Shown: positions 43,709 through 56,522, numbered from the stretch's first letter. The stretch is DNA of 64,000 nt from Scylla paramamosain (GCF_035594125.1 NC_087166.1:19201266-19265265), one strand, 5' to 3'. Numbers and translations are program-made. The notes: generated by a model not told the origin, from the sequence alone.

Positions 43709-46700
43709 TTTTATTTTTTTTTTTATGTAGGAAGGACACTGGCCATAGGCAACAAAAATCTAATAAAAAAAATTGCCCACTAAAATGCCAGTCGTATAAA
43801 AGGGTAAAAGCAGTGATCAAAAATTGGTGGGTAAGTGTCTTGAAACCTCCCTTTTGAAGGAATTCAAGTCATAGGAAGGTGGAAATACAGAATCATGTAG
43901 GGTGTTCCAGAGTTTACTAGAGAAAGGGATGAATGACTGGTTAACTCTTGCGTTCGAGAGGTGGACAGAATAGGGGTGAGAGAAAGAAGTAAGTCTTGTG
44001 TAGCGAGGCCGTGTAAGGAGGGAAGGCATACAGTTAGCAAGATCAGAAGAGCAGTTAGCATGAAAATAGCAGTAGAAGACAGCTATATATGCAACATTGA
44101 GGCGGTGAGAGAGAGGCTGAAGACAGTCTGTTAGAGGAGAGTAGTTGATGATATGAAAAGCTTTTGATTCCACCCTGTCTAGAAGAACAGTATGAGTGGA
44201 ACCCCCCCAGACATGTAAAGCATACTCCATACATGGACAGATAAGGCTCTTGTACAGAGTTAGCAGCTGCGGGGGTGAGAAAAACTGCCGGAGACGTCTC
44301 AGAACAGCTAACTTCATAGAAGCTGTTTTAGCTAGAAATAAGATATGAAGTTTCCAGTTCAGATTATAAGTAAAGGAGAGACCGAGGATGTTCAGTGTAG
44401 TAGAGGGGGACAGTTGAGTGTCATTGAAGAAGAGGGGATAGTTGTCTGGAAGGTTGTGTCGAGTTGATAGATGTTGGAATTGAGTTTTTGAGGCATTAAA
44501 CAATACCAAGTTTGCTCTGCCCCAATCAGAAATTTTAGAAAGATCAGAAGTCAGGCGTTCTGTGGCTTCCCTGCGTGATATGTTTATCTCCTGAAGGGAT
44601 GGACGTCTGTGAAAAGACGTGGAAAAGTGCAGGGTGGTATCATCAGCGTAGGAGTGGATAGGACAAGAAGTTTAGTTTAGAAGATCATTAATGAATAATA
44701 AGAGAGTCGGGGACAGGACAGAACCCTGAGGAACACCACTGTTAATAGATTTAGGAGAAGAACAGTGACCGTCTACCACAGCAGCAATAGAACAGTCAGA
44801 AAGGAAACTTGAGATGAAGTTACAGAGAGAAGGATAGAAACCGTAGGAGGGTAGTTTGGAAATCAAAGCTTTGTGCCAGACTCTATTAAAAGCTTTTGAT
44901 ATGTCCAAGGCAACAGCAAAAGTTTCACCAAAATTTCTAAAAGAGGATGACCAAGACTCAGTAAGGAAAGCCAGAAGATCACTAGTAGAGCGGCCTTGAC
45001 GGAACCCATACTGGCGATCAGATAGAAGGTTGTGAAGTGATAGATGTTTAAGAATCTTCCTGTTGAGGATAGATTTAAAAACTTTAGATAGGCAGAAAAT
45101 TAAAGCAATAGGACGGTAGTTTGAGGGATTAGAATGGTCACCCTTTTTAGGAGCAGGTTGAATGTAGGCAAACTTCCAGCAAGAAGGAAAGGTAGATGTT
45201 GACAGTGCTGAAAGAGTTTGACTAGGCAAGGTGCAAGCACGGAGGCACAGTTTCGGAGAACAATAGGAGGGACCGCATCAGGTCCATAAGCCTTCCGAGG
45301 GTTTAGGCCAGCGAGGGCATGGAAAACATCATTGCGAAGAATTTTAATAGGTGGCATGAAGTAGTCAGAGGGTGGAGGAGAGGGAGGAACAAGCCTAGAA
45401 TCATCCAAGGTAGGGTTTTTAGCAAAGGTTTGAGCAAAGAGTTCAGCTTTAGAAATAGATGTGATAGCAGTGGTGCCTTCTGGTTGAAGCAGAGGAGGGA
45501 AAGAAGAAGAAGCAAAGTTATTGGAGATATTTTTGGCTAGATGCCAGAAATCACGACGGGAGTTAGATCTTGAAAGGTTTTGACATTTTTTTTTTAATGA
45601 AGGAGTTTTTGGCTAGTTGGAGAACAGATTTGGCATGGTTCCGGGCAGAAATATAAAGTGCATGAGATTCTGGTGATGGAAGGCTTAAGTAACTTTTATG
45701 GTCCAACTCTCTATTATGTATAGCCCGAGAACAAGCTGTGTTACACCAAGGTTTAGAAGGTTTAGGACGAGAAAAAGAGTGAGGAATATATGCCTCCATG
45801 CCAGACACTATCACCCCTGTTATGCGCTCAGCACACAAAGACGCGTCTCTGACACGGAAGGAGTAGTCATTCGAAGGAAAATCAGCAAAATACCTCCTCA
45901 GGTCCCCCCAACTAGCAGAGGCAAAACGCCAGAGACACTTTCGCTTAGGGGGATCCTGAGGAGTGACTGGAGTGATAGGACAAGATAAAGATATGAGATT
46001 GTGATCGGATTAGCCCAACGGAGAAGAAAGGGTGACAGCATAAGCAGAAGGATTAGAGGTCAGGAAAAGGTCAAGAATTTTGGGCGTATCTCCAAGATGG
46101 TCAGGAATACGAGTAGGGTGTTGCACCAATTGCTCTAGGTCATGGAGGATAGCAAAGTTGTAGGCTAGTTCACCAGGATGGTCAGTGAAGGGAGAGGAAA
46201 GCCAAAGCTGGTGGTGAACATTGAAATCTCCAAGAATGGAGATCTCTGCAAAAGGGAAGAGGGTCACAATGTGCTCCACTTTGGAAGTTAAGTAGTCAAA
46301 GAATTTCTTATAGTCAGAGGAGTTAGGAGAGAGGTATACAGCACAGATAAATTTATTATGAGAGTGACTCTGTAGTCGTAGCCAGATGGTGGAAAACTTG
46401 GAAGATTCAAGAGCATGGGCACAAGAGCAGGTTAAGTCACTGCGCACATAAAAGCAGCATCTAGCTTTGGATCAAAAAATGAGGATTGAGAAAGTAGGAG
46501 GGAACAGAAAAGGGGCTACTGTCAGTTGCCTTAGACACCTGAGTTTCAGTGAGGAAAAGAAGATGAGGTTTAGAAGAGGAGAGGTGGTGTTCTACAGATT
46601 GAAAATTAGATCTTAGACCGCGAATGTTGCAGAAGTTAATGAAGAAAAAGTTGAGGGGGGTGTCAAGACACTTAGGGTCGTTGACAGAAAGGCAGTCCGA

Positions 46701-47002
46701 CCTGGGGACATTTATGGTCCCCTCCCCAGATGGGGACTCCTAGGCTGGTGTAGGAGTCGTCATGATGATTTTAAACTTTTTGAGTGAAGGGTGTGTGTGT
46801 TATTAGGTGCTTGTAGTTTTGTGTGGAGGAAGAGAGTTGTCTTTAGAGGATAGGCTGTGGCTGCCCTCTTGTGTTGAGACACAAAGGGAAAAGTTCAGTG
46901 ATGTCACAGCTGGGTTTAATGAAGTTCACAGCACCCCCTGAACAGTGCTTTAGACTTAAATGGAAGTAATTATCGTTTTGTCAGGTGTCTACTGCCTCCT
47001 CC
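43709..47002 (-). mobile_element. LINE-P copy E, near full length (3.3 kb)
   Basis: Poly(T) at 43709-43721 is the poly(A) tail. The conserved 3' UTR follows (TGTAGGAAGGACACTGGCCA on the plus strand). The 5' end at about 47002 (GGAGGCAGTAGACACCTGAC, minus strand) directly abuts a TA array. This copy best defines the length and structure of the family: 5' UTR of about 235 bases, one ORF with endonuclease and RT, 3' UTR, poly(A). Confidence 0.88.
43817..46770 (-). pseudogene. LINE-P copy E: endonuclease-RT ORF, broken
   Basis: Pieces in order on the minus strand: the ORF start near 46760; endonuclease with [24 protein letters not shown] and [20 protein letters not shown] at 46010-46447; linker SKPWCNTACSRAIHNRELDH at 45563-45838; RT fingers LNPRKAYGPDAVPPIVLRNC at 45100-45408; palm VALDISKAFNRVWHKALISK at 44672-45229, with D-R changed to N-R; NSGVPQGSVLSPTLLLFIND; and the C-terminal MEYALHVWGGSTHTVLLDRV at 43817-44509. 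At least four frame changes and stops. Confidence 0.87.
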
Positions 47003-47425
<423 letters not shown>

Positions 47426-47518
<93 letters not shown>

Positions 47519-47532
47519 TGTGTCTGTGTGTG

Positions 47533-47612
<80 letters not shown>
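47426..47612. repeat. (TG)n microsatellite
   Basis: About 93 TG units with a few interruptions near 47515-47540. Confidence 0.95.
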
Positions 47613-47614
<2 letters not shown>

Positions 47615-47639
47615 TGCTTGTGTTTCTTTTTTCAGGTGA

Positions 47640-49739
47640 ATAGTGTGAATGGATCATCCCTTATTTTTGTCAGGCCACTTGGGAAATTTTTGTTATATCT
47701 GTATGTCATTTGCGTTCTGCGTGAATGATGCATATGTCTCGTTGTTCTGGTGTAGTGTGTTCTATATTTTTACTGCTTGCTTGTGTCGTCGTATGTTCAG
47801 TGGTTCTGTCTCTGACTTCGTATATTTTTATTGTTGTGAGTGTGTAAGGGTAACTTTACTCTGTTGCTCAGCGGAGTGCCTTGTTTTATGTCCTCTGTAA
47901 TTGTCTGAATTATGTGTTGCTGAGTGTGTTTGTAAGTATGAGAGGGCAATTAAAGTTGGGGATTACCATTACTTCCACGAGGTGAACTTTAATTGAAACT
48001 GGAAGGTATATGAATCTATATAGTTTCTTTAATGTTGCTTTTCCTAAATGTTTTCTTTCTTGAACGTGTCTTCTATAACCGGTATTGGTAATGTGGATGT
48101 CGAAAGACTTTCTGTGTCTTTTAAATTCAGTTACTTCCTCATTAATGTTTAAAGGTGGGTTACGCTTTTGGCCCAGGACCAAGGGGGTGAATTTAGTGAT
48201 GCTTGTCTTGATTTTCCAATTGTATTTGTATTCATTGACGTTTTTTATTTCTCTTTTCGTTCTTCTATTGATCATATTCTTTGATTTGCCGGGGTATCTG
48301 ATAACCCGAGTAATATCATCGACATAAAATATATTTAGGCCTTATCTTGGTGGTGGGAGGTCTTTTGTGTATGTTATGAATAGTGTCGGGGACAGTACGC
48401 TGCCCTAAGGGGCGCTGCATCCCAGAGTGAAGGGGACACCTTGGTATTGGTCGATCTTAATACTTGCTTCCCTGTCGTCAAAGAAGCCTCACAGGAATTG
48501 TTCAATGATTGTAGGGAGTCCAAGATGCAGTATCTCGTATTTTAAGCCAAGGTGCCACACCTTGTCAAAGGTTTTTGTTATGTCCCTCAGTATGACATGG
48601 CACTGTCCTTCGTCAGCTTTGTGTTGGGCTATTTGTTCTGTTATGATAGCAATAGCTTGAGTTGTGCTTCTTCCTTCTCTGAAGACGAATTGATTAATGT
48701 TGTTTTGTTCTGTGTGCTCCAGGTGGATGCACATCATGTACTTGATTACGTGTACCAATATTAGCCTGGAACCTGAACAAGTAATATGGGCCAGTAGTTG
48801 GAGGGCAGAGCGGGAGACTTGCTGGGTTTAGGAATTAGTTTGAGGGTGGATTTCTTCCAAGTGTTGGGGAAGTAGCCTGCTGATATTGCTGTGTTGTAGA
48901 TGTTGCATAAGTTTTGAATTGCTCTCTGTGGTAGTTGTTGAAGAATTGTCTTGTTGAAGTCACTGTTTCCTTGGCAAGTTTTTTGCATGTGTTTGATGAT
49001 GTTTTTTTTTTTTATTTCCTCTGTTGTTATTGGTGGTGTAAGTAAGGAGTCAGAATAAAGTCTTGATGCATTGGCGTAGTTGTGTGGTGTGGTTCTGTGT
49101 ATGTTGTGTTCTATGTGTTACGTCTCCATGTGTATTGTTTCATTGTGGATGTTGTCGTCTTCTTAGTAAATTCTGCTCCATATGTTTCTGTGGAGGGACT
49201 TTTAGTCTCCAGGGATGCAGTGTCTTGTGTTGTTGGTGTATGTGAGGTAACGTGTGTGTGGAGTTTTGTTGTCCGAGAGATGATTTAGTTTGTATAGTGC
49301 TGCTAGTTCTGTTACAATGCTCAGCCAGTTGTGGCTGGATTCTTGTAGAAGTGAGCCATGGATCAAATTTTTGAATTCTCTATAGTGGTTGTAGTGCGCT
49401 CTTGCCCATTTTTCTATTTCTTCACCTATTTTTTTTTTCTTCAAGATGGCGTTTTCTACCATGGTGTTGTCTTCCATGTTCTAGGAGATGAGGATCTTAA
49501 ACTCTATCTGTTTGCCTTGGTGAAGCATGGACGTGATGGAGATTGGGATTTGTATGGGGGCTGTGGATATTTTCATAAGTATTGGTATGTGATCGCTGCT
49601 GCTAAGGGGGTCCTTGAATGATGAGTGTGTTGTGGTGTGTTCTGTAGTTGGTGAGTATTATGTCCGGTGTTGTGGCTGCGTTGGCTGCATGATAATAAGT
49701 GGGGAAGTGTGGGCCAATGTGGTGTAATGTTTTGTGTCT
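47640..49739 (-). pseudogene. LINE-Z copy 4, 3' part: endonuclease end, linker and RT
   Basis: From 49739 downwards the minus strand reads IRHKTLHHIGPHFPTYYHAA and TTPDIILTN (end of the endonuclease), then the linker ARAHYNHYREFKNLIHGSLL at 49202-49477. The RT blocks are SAGYFPNTWKKSTLKLIPKP and NYWPILLVQVPG (48761-48988), INQFVFREGRSTTQAIAIIT and VILRDITKTFDKVWHLGLKY (48489-48758), and LSPTLFITYTKDL-like and YFVDDITRVI-like remnants near 48300-48400. A C-terminal piece follows at 47910-48275. Multiple stops. It continues across the Polinton at 60300. Confidence 0.8.
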
Positions 49740-49745
49740 GATCAT
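49740..49745. repeat. Target-site duplication of Polinton, left (GATCAT)
   Basis: Six bases repeated at 60294-60299. Six-base duplications are characteristic of Maverick/Polinton integration. Confidence 0.93.
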
Positions 49746-49900
49746 AGTAGTAGGGAAATTGCCACCAGGTCCCCCCCCATCCTTAAATGGCATGCCACTG
49801 GAGACCCCAGTGGCATGCTATTTAAGGATAGGGGTCCCTGGTGGCAATTTCCTGGGGACCTCAGTGGCATGCCATTTTAAGTCGGGAACTCAGATGGCAA
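49746..49900 (+). repeat. Polinton left terminal inverted repeat
   Basis: It matches the complement of 60140-60293 imperfectly. It is made of subunits of about 60 bases, each with GGCATGCC and GG(G)GACC(T/C)CAGTGGCATGCCA. Confidence 0.88.
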
Positions 49901-50290
49901 TTTAGCCATGGGGACCTCAGCAGCTTGCCATTTCATGATGGGGACCCAGGTAGTAATTTAGCCATGGAGACCTCAGTGGCATGCCATTTTTTGATGGGTA
50001 ATTCTGGTGGTAAATTAACTCCAGGGGGGAAGTGGATCTTTGACGGCGACGCCCCCAGGGCCTATGTTACGGGGGAGCGATGGTGACGGCGGCGGTGACG
50101 TGGAGAGGTGAAGTCATGTGTCCTTATCTGCTGGCGACTATGAAATGATTAAATGAATCAATAATGGTGAGCGGGAAGTAATTGAATGGTAAGGGGGCGG
50201 GGACTGAACGCATCAGGCAAAACAGCCGCTAACGGCATGCCACCAGGGTCTCCACCAAGAAATGGCATGCCTCTGAGGTCCTCATCACAC
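49860..50290. repeat. Subterminal GGCATGCC tandem repeats
   Basis: Further diverged subunits (ATGGGGACCTCAG...TTGCCATTT) continue inside the TIR to about 50030, and again at 50236-50285 (GGCATGCCACCAGGGTCTCC). Confidence 0.8.
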
Positions 50291-50500
50291 GTGCGAGTCC
50301 TGGGTGGTCAAGGTGGTCAGGTCTTGCCAGTATGTGCTTCCTCCGACATCTCAATACATTCCAATGTCTCCCACCACTCGATGGTCAAGGTCTGCCACGC
50401 TGTACCGTTATAACATCCAGCCTGTCGGTGTATATATGACATAAAAAAAAAGTGAAGTTTAAAGTCAGTCTGTTAGTCGACAGGGCATAAAAAAAAAAAC

Positions 50501-51422
50501 ATGTCATTCAGAGATATTGACAATATATACATATACCTATCTTCTCTTGATGGCAGTAAGTTATTTCCCAAAAACAAAACAACAGAATTTCTAAACAGAA
50601 TCTTACCCATTCATTTAGACACCGGCAGGGATATGAATGCGCCTGTGTAATATCTTATTCCCTAAATATTTCTACTGCATTACAGAAGGGGATCCAAATT
50701 CCAGTATATCATTTTATGGTTGGGTAAAACAGTCCGACTTTGATGTCTATAAATATAACATGTATACCTATCTACCGGAAAGGAAGATCATCTCCAATTT
50801 TACCGATAAGAACATACCAGCCATAACTAAGGTGATCAATCGACAGATAGTGAGAGAACTTCAAACTATTTTGAAAGAGTCCTTTAAGATCTATTTCCCA
50901 TACTCGGAAATGATCCATTACGTCCGCGACTTGGAGAGAGTCGTAGTTAACAATGCCATCGCACCTCCTAATGACGATCGTATTTACAGTGATATAAGTA
51001 TAAAATTTGCCTCGCATATAACTCACATTCTGGGGTTCAATCCAAATTTTCGCTACTCCATCTACTTTCAAAGACCTGGCGATGCCATTTCATCTTCCAA
51101 TGCGAGCAAAGCTTCCCCTTCAACACCCATAAAATTATTCGCTCAATACTTACCGCAAGCTGACACGGAGACGGATTATATGTACATCTATACCGATATT
51201 ATTTCTCTCACGTGATTTGGTAACCAGCAAGTTAATATATTAGACATACCATTCCCCAGCGACAGCACCAGTAAAGGTGCGAATCCAGTTACGTATAAAC
51301 CACTTTCCATATCAACCATATAGAGTGTGGCCATCAAAATTACCAATCAAAGAGGCAAACCTATTAAGTTTGAAGATAGGGAAAACAGTGTTACCTGTGT
51401 GTTACATATAAGTCTACGTTAA
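50501..51422 (+). pseudogene. Polinton capsid-type protein (penton/minor capsid-like)
   Basis: The first frame starts with ATG at 50501 and ends in TAA at 50648-50650. The protein continues at once in another frame, which has nonsense codons at 51213-51215 (TGA) and 51321-51323 (TAG) and ends at 51420-51422. The C-terminal half shows an MYIYTDIISLT strand, a KPLSIS-type strand, an AIKITNQRGKPIKFEDREN block (I-x-I-T-(D/N)-x-x-G-x-x-I-x-F), and a final hydrophobic V-x-L-H-I-type end. This order is seen in the single-jelly-roll minor capsid (penton) proteins of Polintons and adintoviruses. The role is structural. The assignment rests on these motifs; the N-terminal part is not recognised. Confidence 0.6.
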
Positions 51423-51668
51423 GTTTTGCTTCTCGGACGTAAAATTTTGAAGAGAACCGACCAGGGCAGGATAAGGAGGAGGGATGGAGACAATGAAACA
51501 GGCAGGTGTTGCCTACTTCCGAGTCAAGCCACGTGCATCGCGGCCATTTGCGCGGGAAACTTCAGTGTTTCTCCGCGCGCCATAGTGGCAGGGTGCAAGT
51601 GTTGACAATATTATAGAAAAAAAAAAAAAAAAACGGGTGACAAGTGTGAAACAGCAAAGGCACGGCTT
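51423..51668. other. Polinton spacer, nothing recognised
   Basis: Mixed sequence with a GC-rich part (51530-51590) and an A-run at 51617-51634. Confidence 0.6.
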
Positions 51669-51816
51669 TCATGTGAAGTGTGTGGGAGATGGTACACTAA
51701 ACCACCCTACCCCTCATGTGTGGCAGACCAGTGTGATTTATGGGAGCGGTGTGGTGTTCTGTTTCCACATCCTCCATCAGAACACACCTACGAAGTTGGA
51801 GATCCTGATTTTTCTG
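51669..51816 (+). CDS. Cysteine-rich exon-like segment
   Basis: One plus-strand frame reads SCEVCGRWYTKPPYPSCVAD, then QCDLWERCGVLFPHPPSEHT and YEVGDPDFS, and ends at a GTAAGC donor (51817). The spacing of five or six cysteines (C-x2-C ... C-x5-C-x5-C) suggests a small metal-binding or disulfide fold. I recognise no family. It lies inside the Polinton and could be a cargo gene exon or part of another inserted element. Confidence 0.35.
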
Positions 51817-51869
51817 GTAAGCATTATTATTTATTTTGGCAAGAATGTATAATAATAAAGATGAAATGA

Positions 51870-52851
<982 letters not shown>

Positions 52852-52852
52852 A

Positions 52853-52971
52853 AGACTCGCCACAGCCAGGGCCGAGTGGATTATCGGAGAATGTATTAAA
52901 TTCTTTTGTGACTTCAAGTTCCCCGCTACCTAGACAAGGTAAATATCAGTTTAATAATAATAATAATAATG

Positions 52972-53011
<40 letters not shown>

Positions 53012-53027
53012 TAATAATAATAATAAT

Positions 53028-53058
<31 letters not shown>

Positions 53059-53640
53059 GTCATAATAGCAATAATAACAAACAGTTGCTGCTACTACTAT
53101 TTTTTTCCCCAGACATGCCACAGGTGGAAGGAAGCAGAGATGATCGCGAGCCGCCGGAAGAAGCGTGCTTAATTGATTTGAGGGAAAATTTATGAGGAGC
53201 TTCACCAGACATCAATATGACATACCTGAACATGTAAACAGAGTTCTACTCGGTCTATGAACCGAATACAGGGAGTTCTTTATACGGGAAATTAAATCAC
53301 ATTTCATGTCACATGGCTTGCCATTGCCTCCCACCCTGAAAATATTTTCACACATTTCTCTATTACTAGTTGAATTCTCTACCGTAGGCGATGATGTCGC
53401 TCGTGTCATTCACATTGGTTTTAGAGCACGTCTGATCAGCTATCAAGATATGACTGACCTTGTTGATTTATGGATCCATCAGCTGAACAGTCGGTTGGAA
53501 AACCTTACCAGCAAGACTGAAGGATCTGGTTTTATCATTTCAAGAGCAGATAATTTTATCATCAATTATTGCCTGCACACCATGTGCAATGACATAGGAG
53601 ATTATGTTACATATCCTAGAGACGTGCGAGGTGGGAATTA
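52853..53640 (+). pseudogene. Family B DNA polymerase N-terminal region (Polinton), with intron
   Basis: An upstream exon piece ([20 protein letters not shown]) ends at a GTAAAT donor near 52940. The intron holds an (AAT)n array and ends at TTTTTTTCCCCAG near 53112. The downstream exon has stops at 53193-53195 and near 53259. It then stays open from about 53306 to 53641 with VARVIHIGFRARLISYQDMT, a LENLTSKTEGSGFIISRADN block and a final YVTYPRDVRGGN. A strand, an I-x-x-x-L-N-x-x-L-E helix, GSGF and then P-x-x-x-RGG is the pattern I know from the region preceding the exonuclease domain of Polinton polymerases. No polymerase active-site motif follows. Confidence 0.45.
52952..53058. repeat. (AAT)n microsatellite
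   Basis: AAT array with few interruptions, within the apparent intron. Confidence 0.93.
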
Positions 53641-54230
53641 AATTTTCAATCCTGATGGTAGACATTCATCCTGTGTTATTTAGTGTTTGGCAGTAATCAG
53701 ACTTCATGCCCAAGGTATGCCATGGTGCTGTTCATGTAATGTAACAAAATTTATAGTAACTACGTAGGCTAAGAAAAAGGAGGAGAAGGAGTAGGAGGGG
53801 GAGGTTGGTTTCATGTGTGGGTTGTGACATGATTGGGTGGGACTTTCCATGACATTATTCATGTCATAATTAGGAGATAGAGAGAGAGGTTGCAGCTGCT
53901 AGCGTTATTGTTGTACATGTAATGTAAGAACATTTGTATTGCCCACGTAGGTTAAGGAGGAGGAGGAGGAGGAGGAGGAGGAGGAGGAGGAGGAGGAGGA
54001 GGAAGAGGAGGAGGTAATGTAAGAACATTTTGTACTTAGGCTAAGGAGAAGGAAGAGGAGGTTGAGGAAGAGGCGTGAGTTGGGAGAGATCCATGTCATA
54101 ATTAGAGGGTATGATGAGGTCGCAGCTGATAGGCTAGTTATGCTGTTTCCTATATGACCATGTAAATAAAGGTTAAAGCAATAAGTACTGTAAACATATC
54201 GTAGTGTTTTAGTGCCCCTTTCAACTTAAC
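53641..54230. repeat. Spacer with (GGA)n and a diverged tandem duplication
   Basis: GGA repeats fill 53955-54013. The motif ATGTAATGTAA...TACGTAGG(C/T)TAAG recurs near 53735, 53918 and 54018, so a unit of 100-200 bases has been duplicated. An AATAAA lies near 54165. The polymerase catalytic region expected here is absent. Confidence 0.7.
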
Positions 54231-55100
54231 ATGGTCAAGACATTTAACGAAGAGATGCTGAATCTCTCTATTCTGCTCGCATAATTATCACAGGTTATAC
54301 AAATTTCGGCAAAACACACCTCTGCAATGAAATTATAGAGAAATATTAGCATGGATTTAACAAAATTGTTATTTGTGGCGTTTCATCGCATTCACTGCAG
54401 CAGAATTCCAAATTTCAAGATAAGGTCGAAGTGCATGAAAAAATTATGGATTCCGTCATGGATGACAATCCATATGCCGATCTGCAAGCACACACGCTCT
54501 TGATATTAAATGATAATTTCCTCATGGCTGGCAATTCTCAAACGATAGCAGAGGCCTTTACCAAAGGAATAAATAAAAATTTGTCTGTTGTAATGATAGT
54601 GTAGAAAATCTTTTCTTTCCCAGAAAGTATGCTAAAACGATAACTTTAAATACCTCGCATCACATTCTTATGAAAAAATGGATGACGATCCATATGCCGA
54701 TCTGCAAGCACACACGCTCTTGATATTAAATGATAATTTCCTCACGGCTGGCAATTCTCAAACGATAGCAGAGGCCTTTACCAAAGGAATAAATAAAAAT
54801 TTGTCTGTTGTAATGATAGTGTAGAAAATCTTTTTTCCCAGAAAGTATGCTAAAACGATAACTTTAAATACCTCGCATCACATTCTTATGAAAAAACAGA
54901 TATATTTATCAAATCGAATGTCTGGGCAGGCAACTTTATGGAAAGGAGCGCGCCAAACACCTTGTGGAAATTTATAAAAATGTCGTGATTAGACGAAATA
55001 ACGGTTATTTGTTGTGCGATTTATCCCCGAGCACACCGAAAGAAATTCAACTGCGCACGAATATTGTGAATGTACCGCCCTGTGAGAAAGTCTATCTGCT
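54231..55100 (+). pseudogene. Polinton packaging ATPase (FtsK/A32-like)
   Basis: ATG at 54231. A Walker A loop GYTNFGKTHL lies near 54285-54320 (G-x4-G-K-T). The Walker B strand is TLLILNDNFL near 54492, with N-D where D-D is usual. FTKGINKNLSVVMI follows, the F-T-K-x-x-x-(H)-x-N-x-S-V block of A32-type ATPases. Stops and frame changes occur after 54270, 54340 and 54600. Residues from Walker B to the SVVMIV block are present twice because of a 220-base tandem duplication. The ATPase would pump viral-type DNA into capsids; this copy cannot be translated through. Confidence 0.75.
54461..54896. repeat. 220-base tandem duplication in the ATPase
   Basis: Unit 1 is 54461-54680 and unit 2 is 54681-54896. 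They differ at a few bases (GATGACAATCC/GATGACGATCC, CTCATGGC/CTCACGGC) and by four bases lost from a T/C run. Confidence 0.93.
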
Positions 55101-56189
55101 ATGAACACCGTCTTCGACTTTATCGAGATATAACGAATCCTGTGGGTTTAAGTGTGCAAGCACTCTACAGAGAGGGAAAGAAAACGGTTAAGAATCTAAT
55201 ACTCCGCGATGTGAGGGTATTTCTGCAGAGCGTCCGCACTTATACGCTTCAGAAACCAACACTGAAACGCTTTTTGCAGTGAAATCGTCTGTCATTTTAA
55301 CTAGCGATTTGGCAGATTTTACAAAGCTGCACAGACACAATAGCGGCGTTCGATACATTATGTTTTGCCTAGACGTTTTCAGCAGGTACTTGAAAGTGGC
55401 AACGCTGACAAGTAAAATCAAGTCGCTGTAGCCTGCAAGCCCTGAAAAAAAATTTAGGTTCGGGAAATTTTACAGGCGTGTCGCGTCTTTTTACCGATCA
55501 GGGATCCTAATTTTATAATCAAGCAGTGAAAAAAATATCTAACTTTGAAGGATATTAATTTGTATTCCAATTACTCGCGTGAAACAAAGGCGAGTTTGGC
55601 AGAAAGGGTCATCCGAACCATAAAGGCGAAAATATATAAATATCTAACGCAGAACAATACACTGATGTATATTAACGTCTTGCCCACCCTAATAAACATG
55701 TACAATCAAACCCCACACCGCGGTTTGGGTGATAACCTAACACCATCCCAGGTTTGCTGCCTCCGCGACTTGCCACAATTAAGGAAGCAATTCAAACGAA
55801 TGTATTTATATCAGCCAAGAGGAAAGAAAGTTGTCAGTCATAAATTAGACATAGGAGACATTGTACGCTTGCAACATGCTTCCCGAACACATTTGAAGCT
55901 CAATAAGGGTTATACTGTCAACAATATTGAGGAGATTTTTAAGATAAGTCGTGTGGATTACTCACATAAAATCCCTATTTATTACATAAGGGATTTGGCG
56001 GGTGAGGACGTGACTGGTGCATTCTATAAAGAAGAATTAATCAAGTCCTCTCTTCTGGCGCATTACCAGGTCGATATATTAAGATCGAAGGTCGAGCGAG
56101 GTAAGAAAAAGTATTTCATCCACTGGCGTGGATATCCAGATAAATTTAACAGCTGGATAGATGAGGACGACTTAGTAAGATATAGATGA
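55100..56189 (+). pseudogene. Polinton integrase (DDE core and chromodomain)
   Basis: The N-terminal region at 55125-55280 reads VGLSVQALYREGKKTVKNLI ... RTYTLQKPTLKRF, as in the zinc-finger-to-core linker of Polinton integrases. The core begins with DLADFTKLHRHNSGVRYIMF (first Asp) and FTDQG near 55490 (second Asp). After ETKASLAERVIRTIKAKIYK (catalytic Glu), NQTPHRGLGDNLTPSQVC ends the core. The C-terminus has a chromodomain (YQVDILRSKVERGKKKYFIH, WRGYPDKFNSWIDEDDL). Breaks are TGA at 55280-55282, TAG at 55429-55431, a frame change near 55440-55480, and TAA at 55508-55510 followed by another frame change. The last 214 codons (55545-56189) are open. It would insert the element with a 6-base duplication. 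Confidence 0.88.
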
Positions 56190-56252
56190 GGATAAACCAT
56201 TGATATTGCAGTACAAGGATTTGGTTTTCCTTTTGTCCCATATCTCCCCTAA

Positions 56253-56522
56253 ATTGCGGAAGCATGTCTCGTAGAGTTTGAACAAGCGGAAAGTCAATTA
56301 CATCTCGTAAATATTCGCCAACTTTTGAAGAAACGCCTGTCGGACGACGATACCATCGTTAACCGCCTGAAAAAATTCAAGAGTGGTATTTGTACTGTAG
56401 CCTTAAAGAAGATGCCCGTGTACAAGAAAAAAGCCATTCTGATCTCCAAACGAGGTGGCAGCATATTGTCCGCGTTACTCCTGATAGCTGTGTCGGCAAT
56501 AGCAAGTTTACTACAGAGATGA
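56253..56522 (+). CDS. Small basic protein with hydrophobic C-terminus (adenovirus core/pX-like)
   Basis: Open from just after a stop near 56252 to TGA at 56520-56522; no ATG is present in the first 20 codons, so the start may be degraded. The peptide has an acidic/polar front, SDDDTIVNRLKKFKSGICTV, then KKMPVYKKKAILISKRGGSI and a hydrophobic LLLIAVSAIASLL tail. The K-rich stretch, RGG and hydrophobic end match the small core-type protein found in many Polintons and adintoviruses. It probably binds DNA or membrane. Its stop overlaps the next ATG by four bases (ATGA), a compact arrangement. Confidence 0.55.
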   Translation: MAEACLVEFEQAESQLHLVNIRQLLKKRLSDDDTIVNRLKKFKSGICTVALKKMPVYKKKAILISKRGGSILSALLLIAVSAIASLLQR

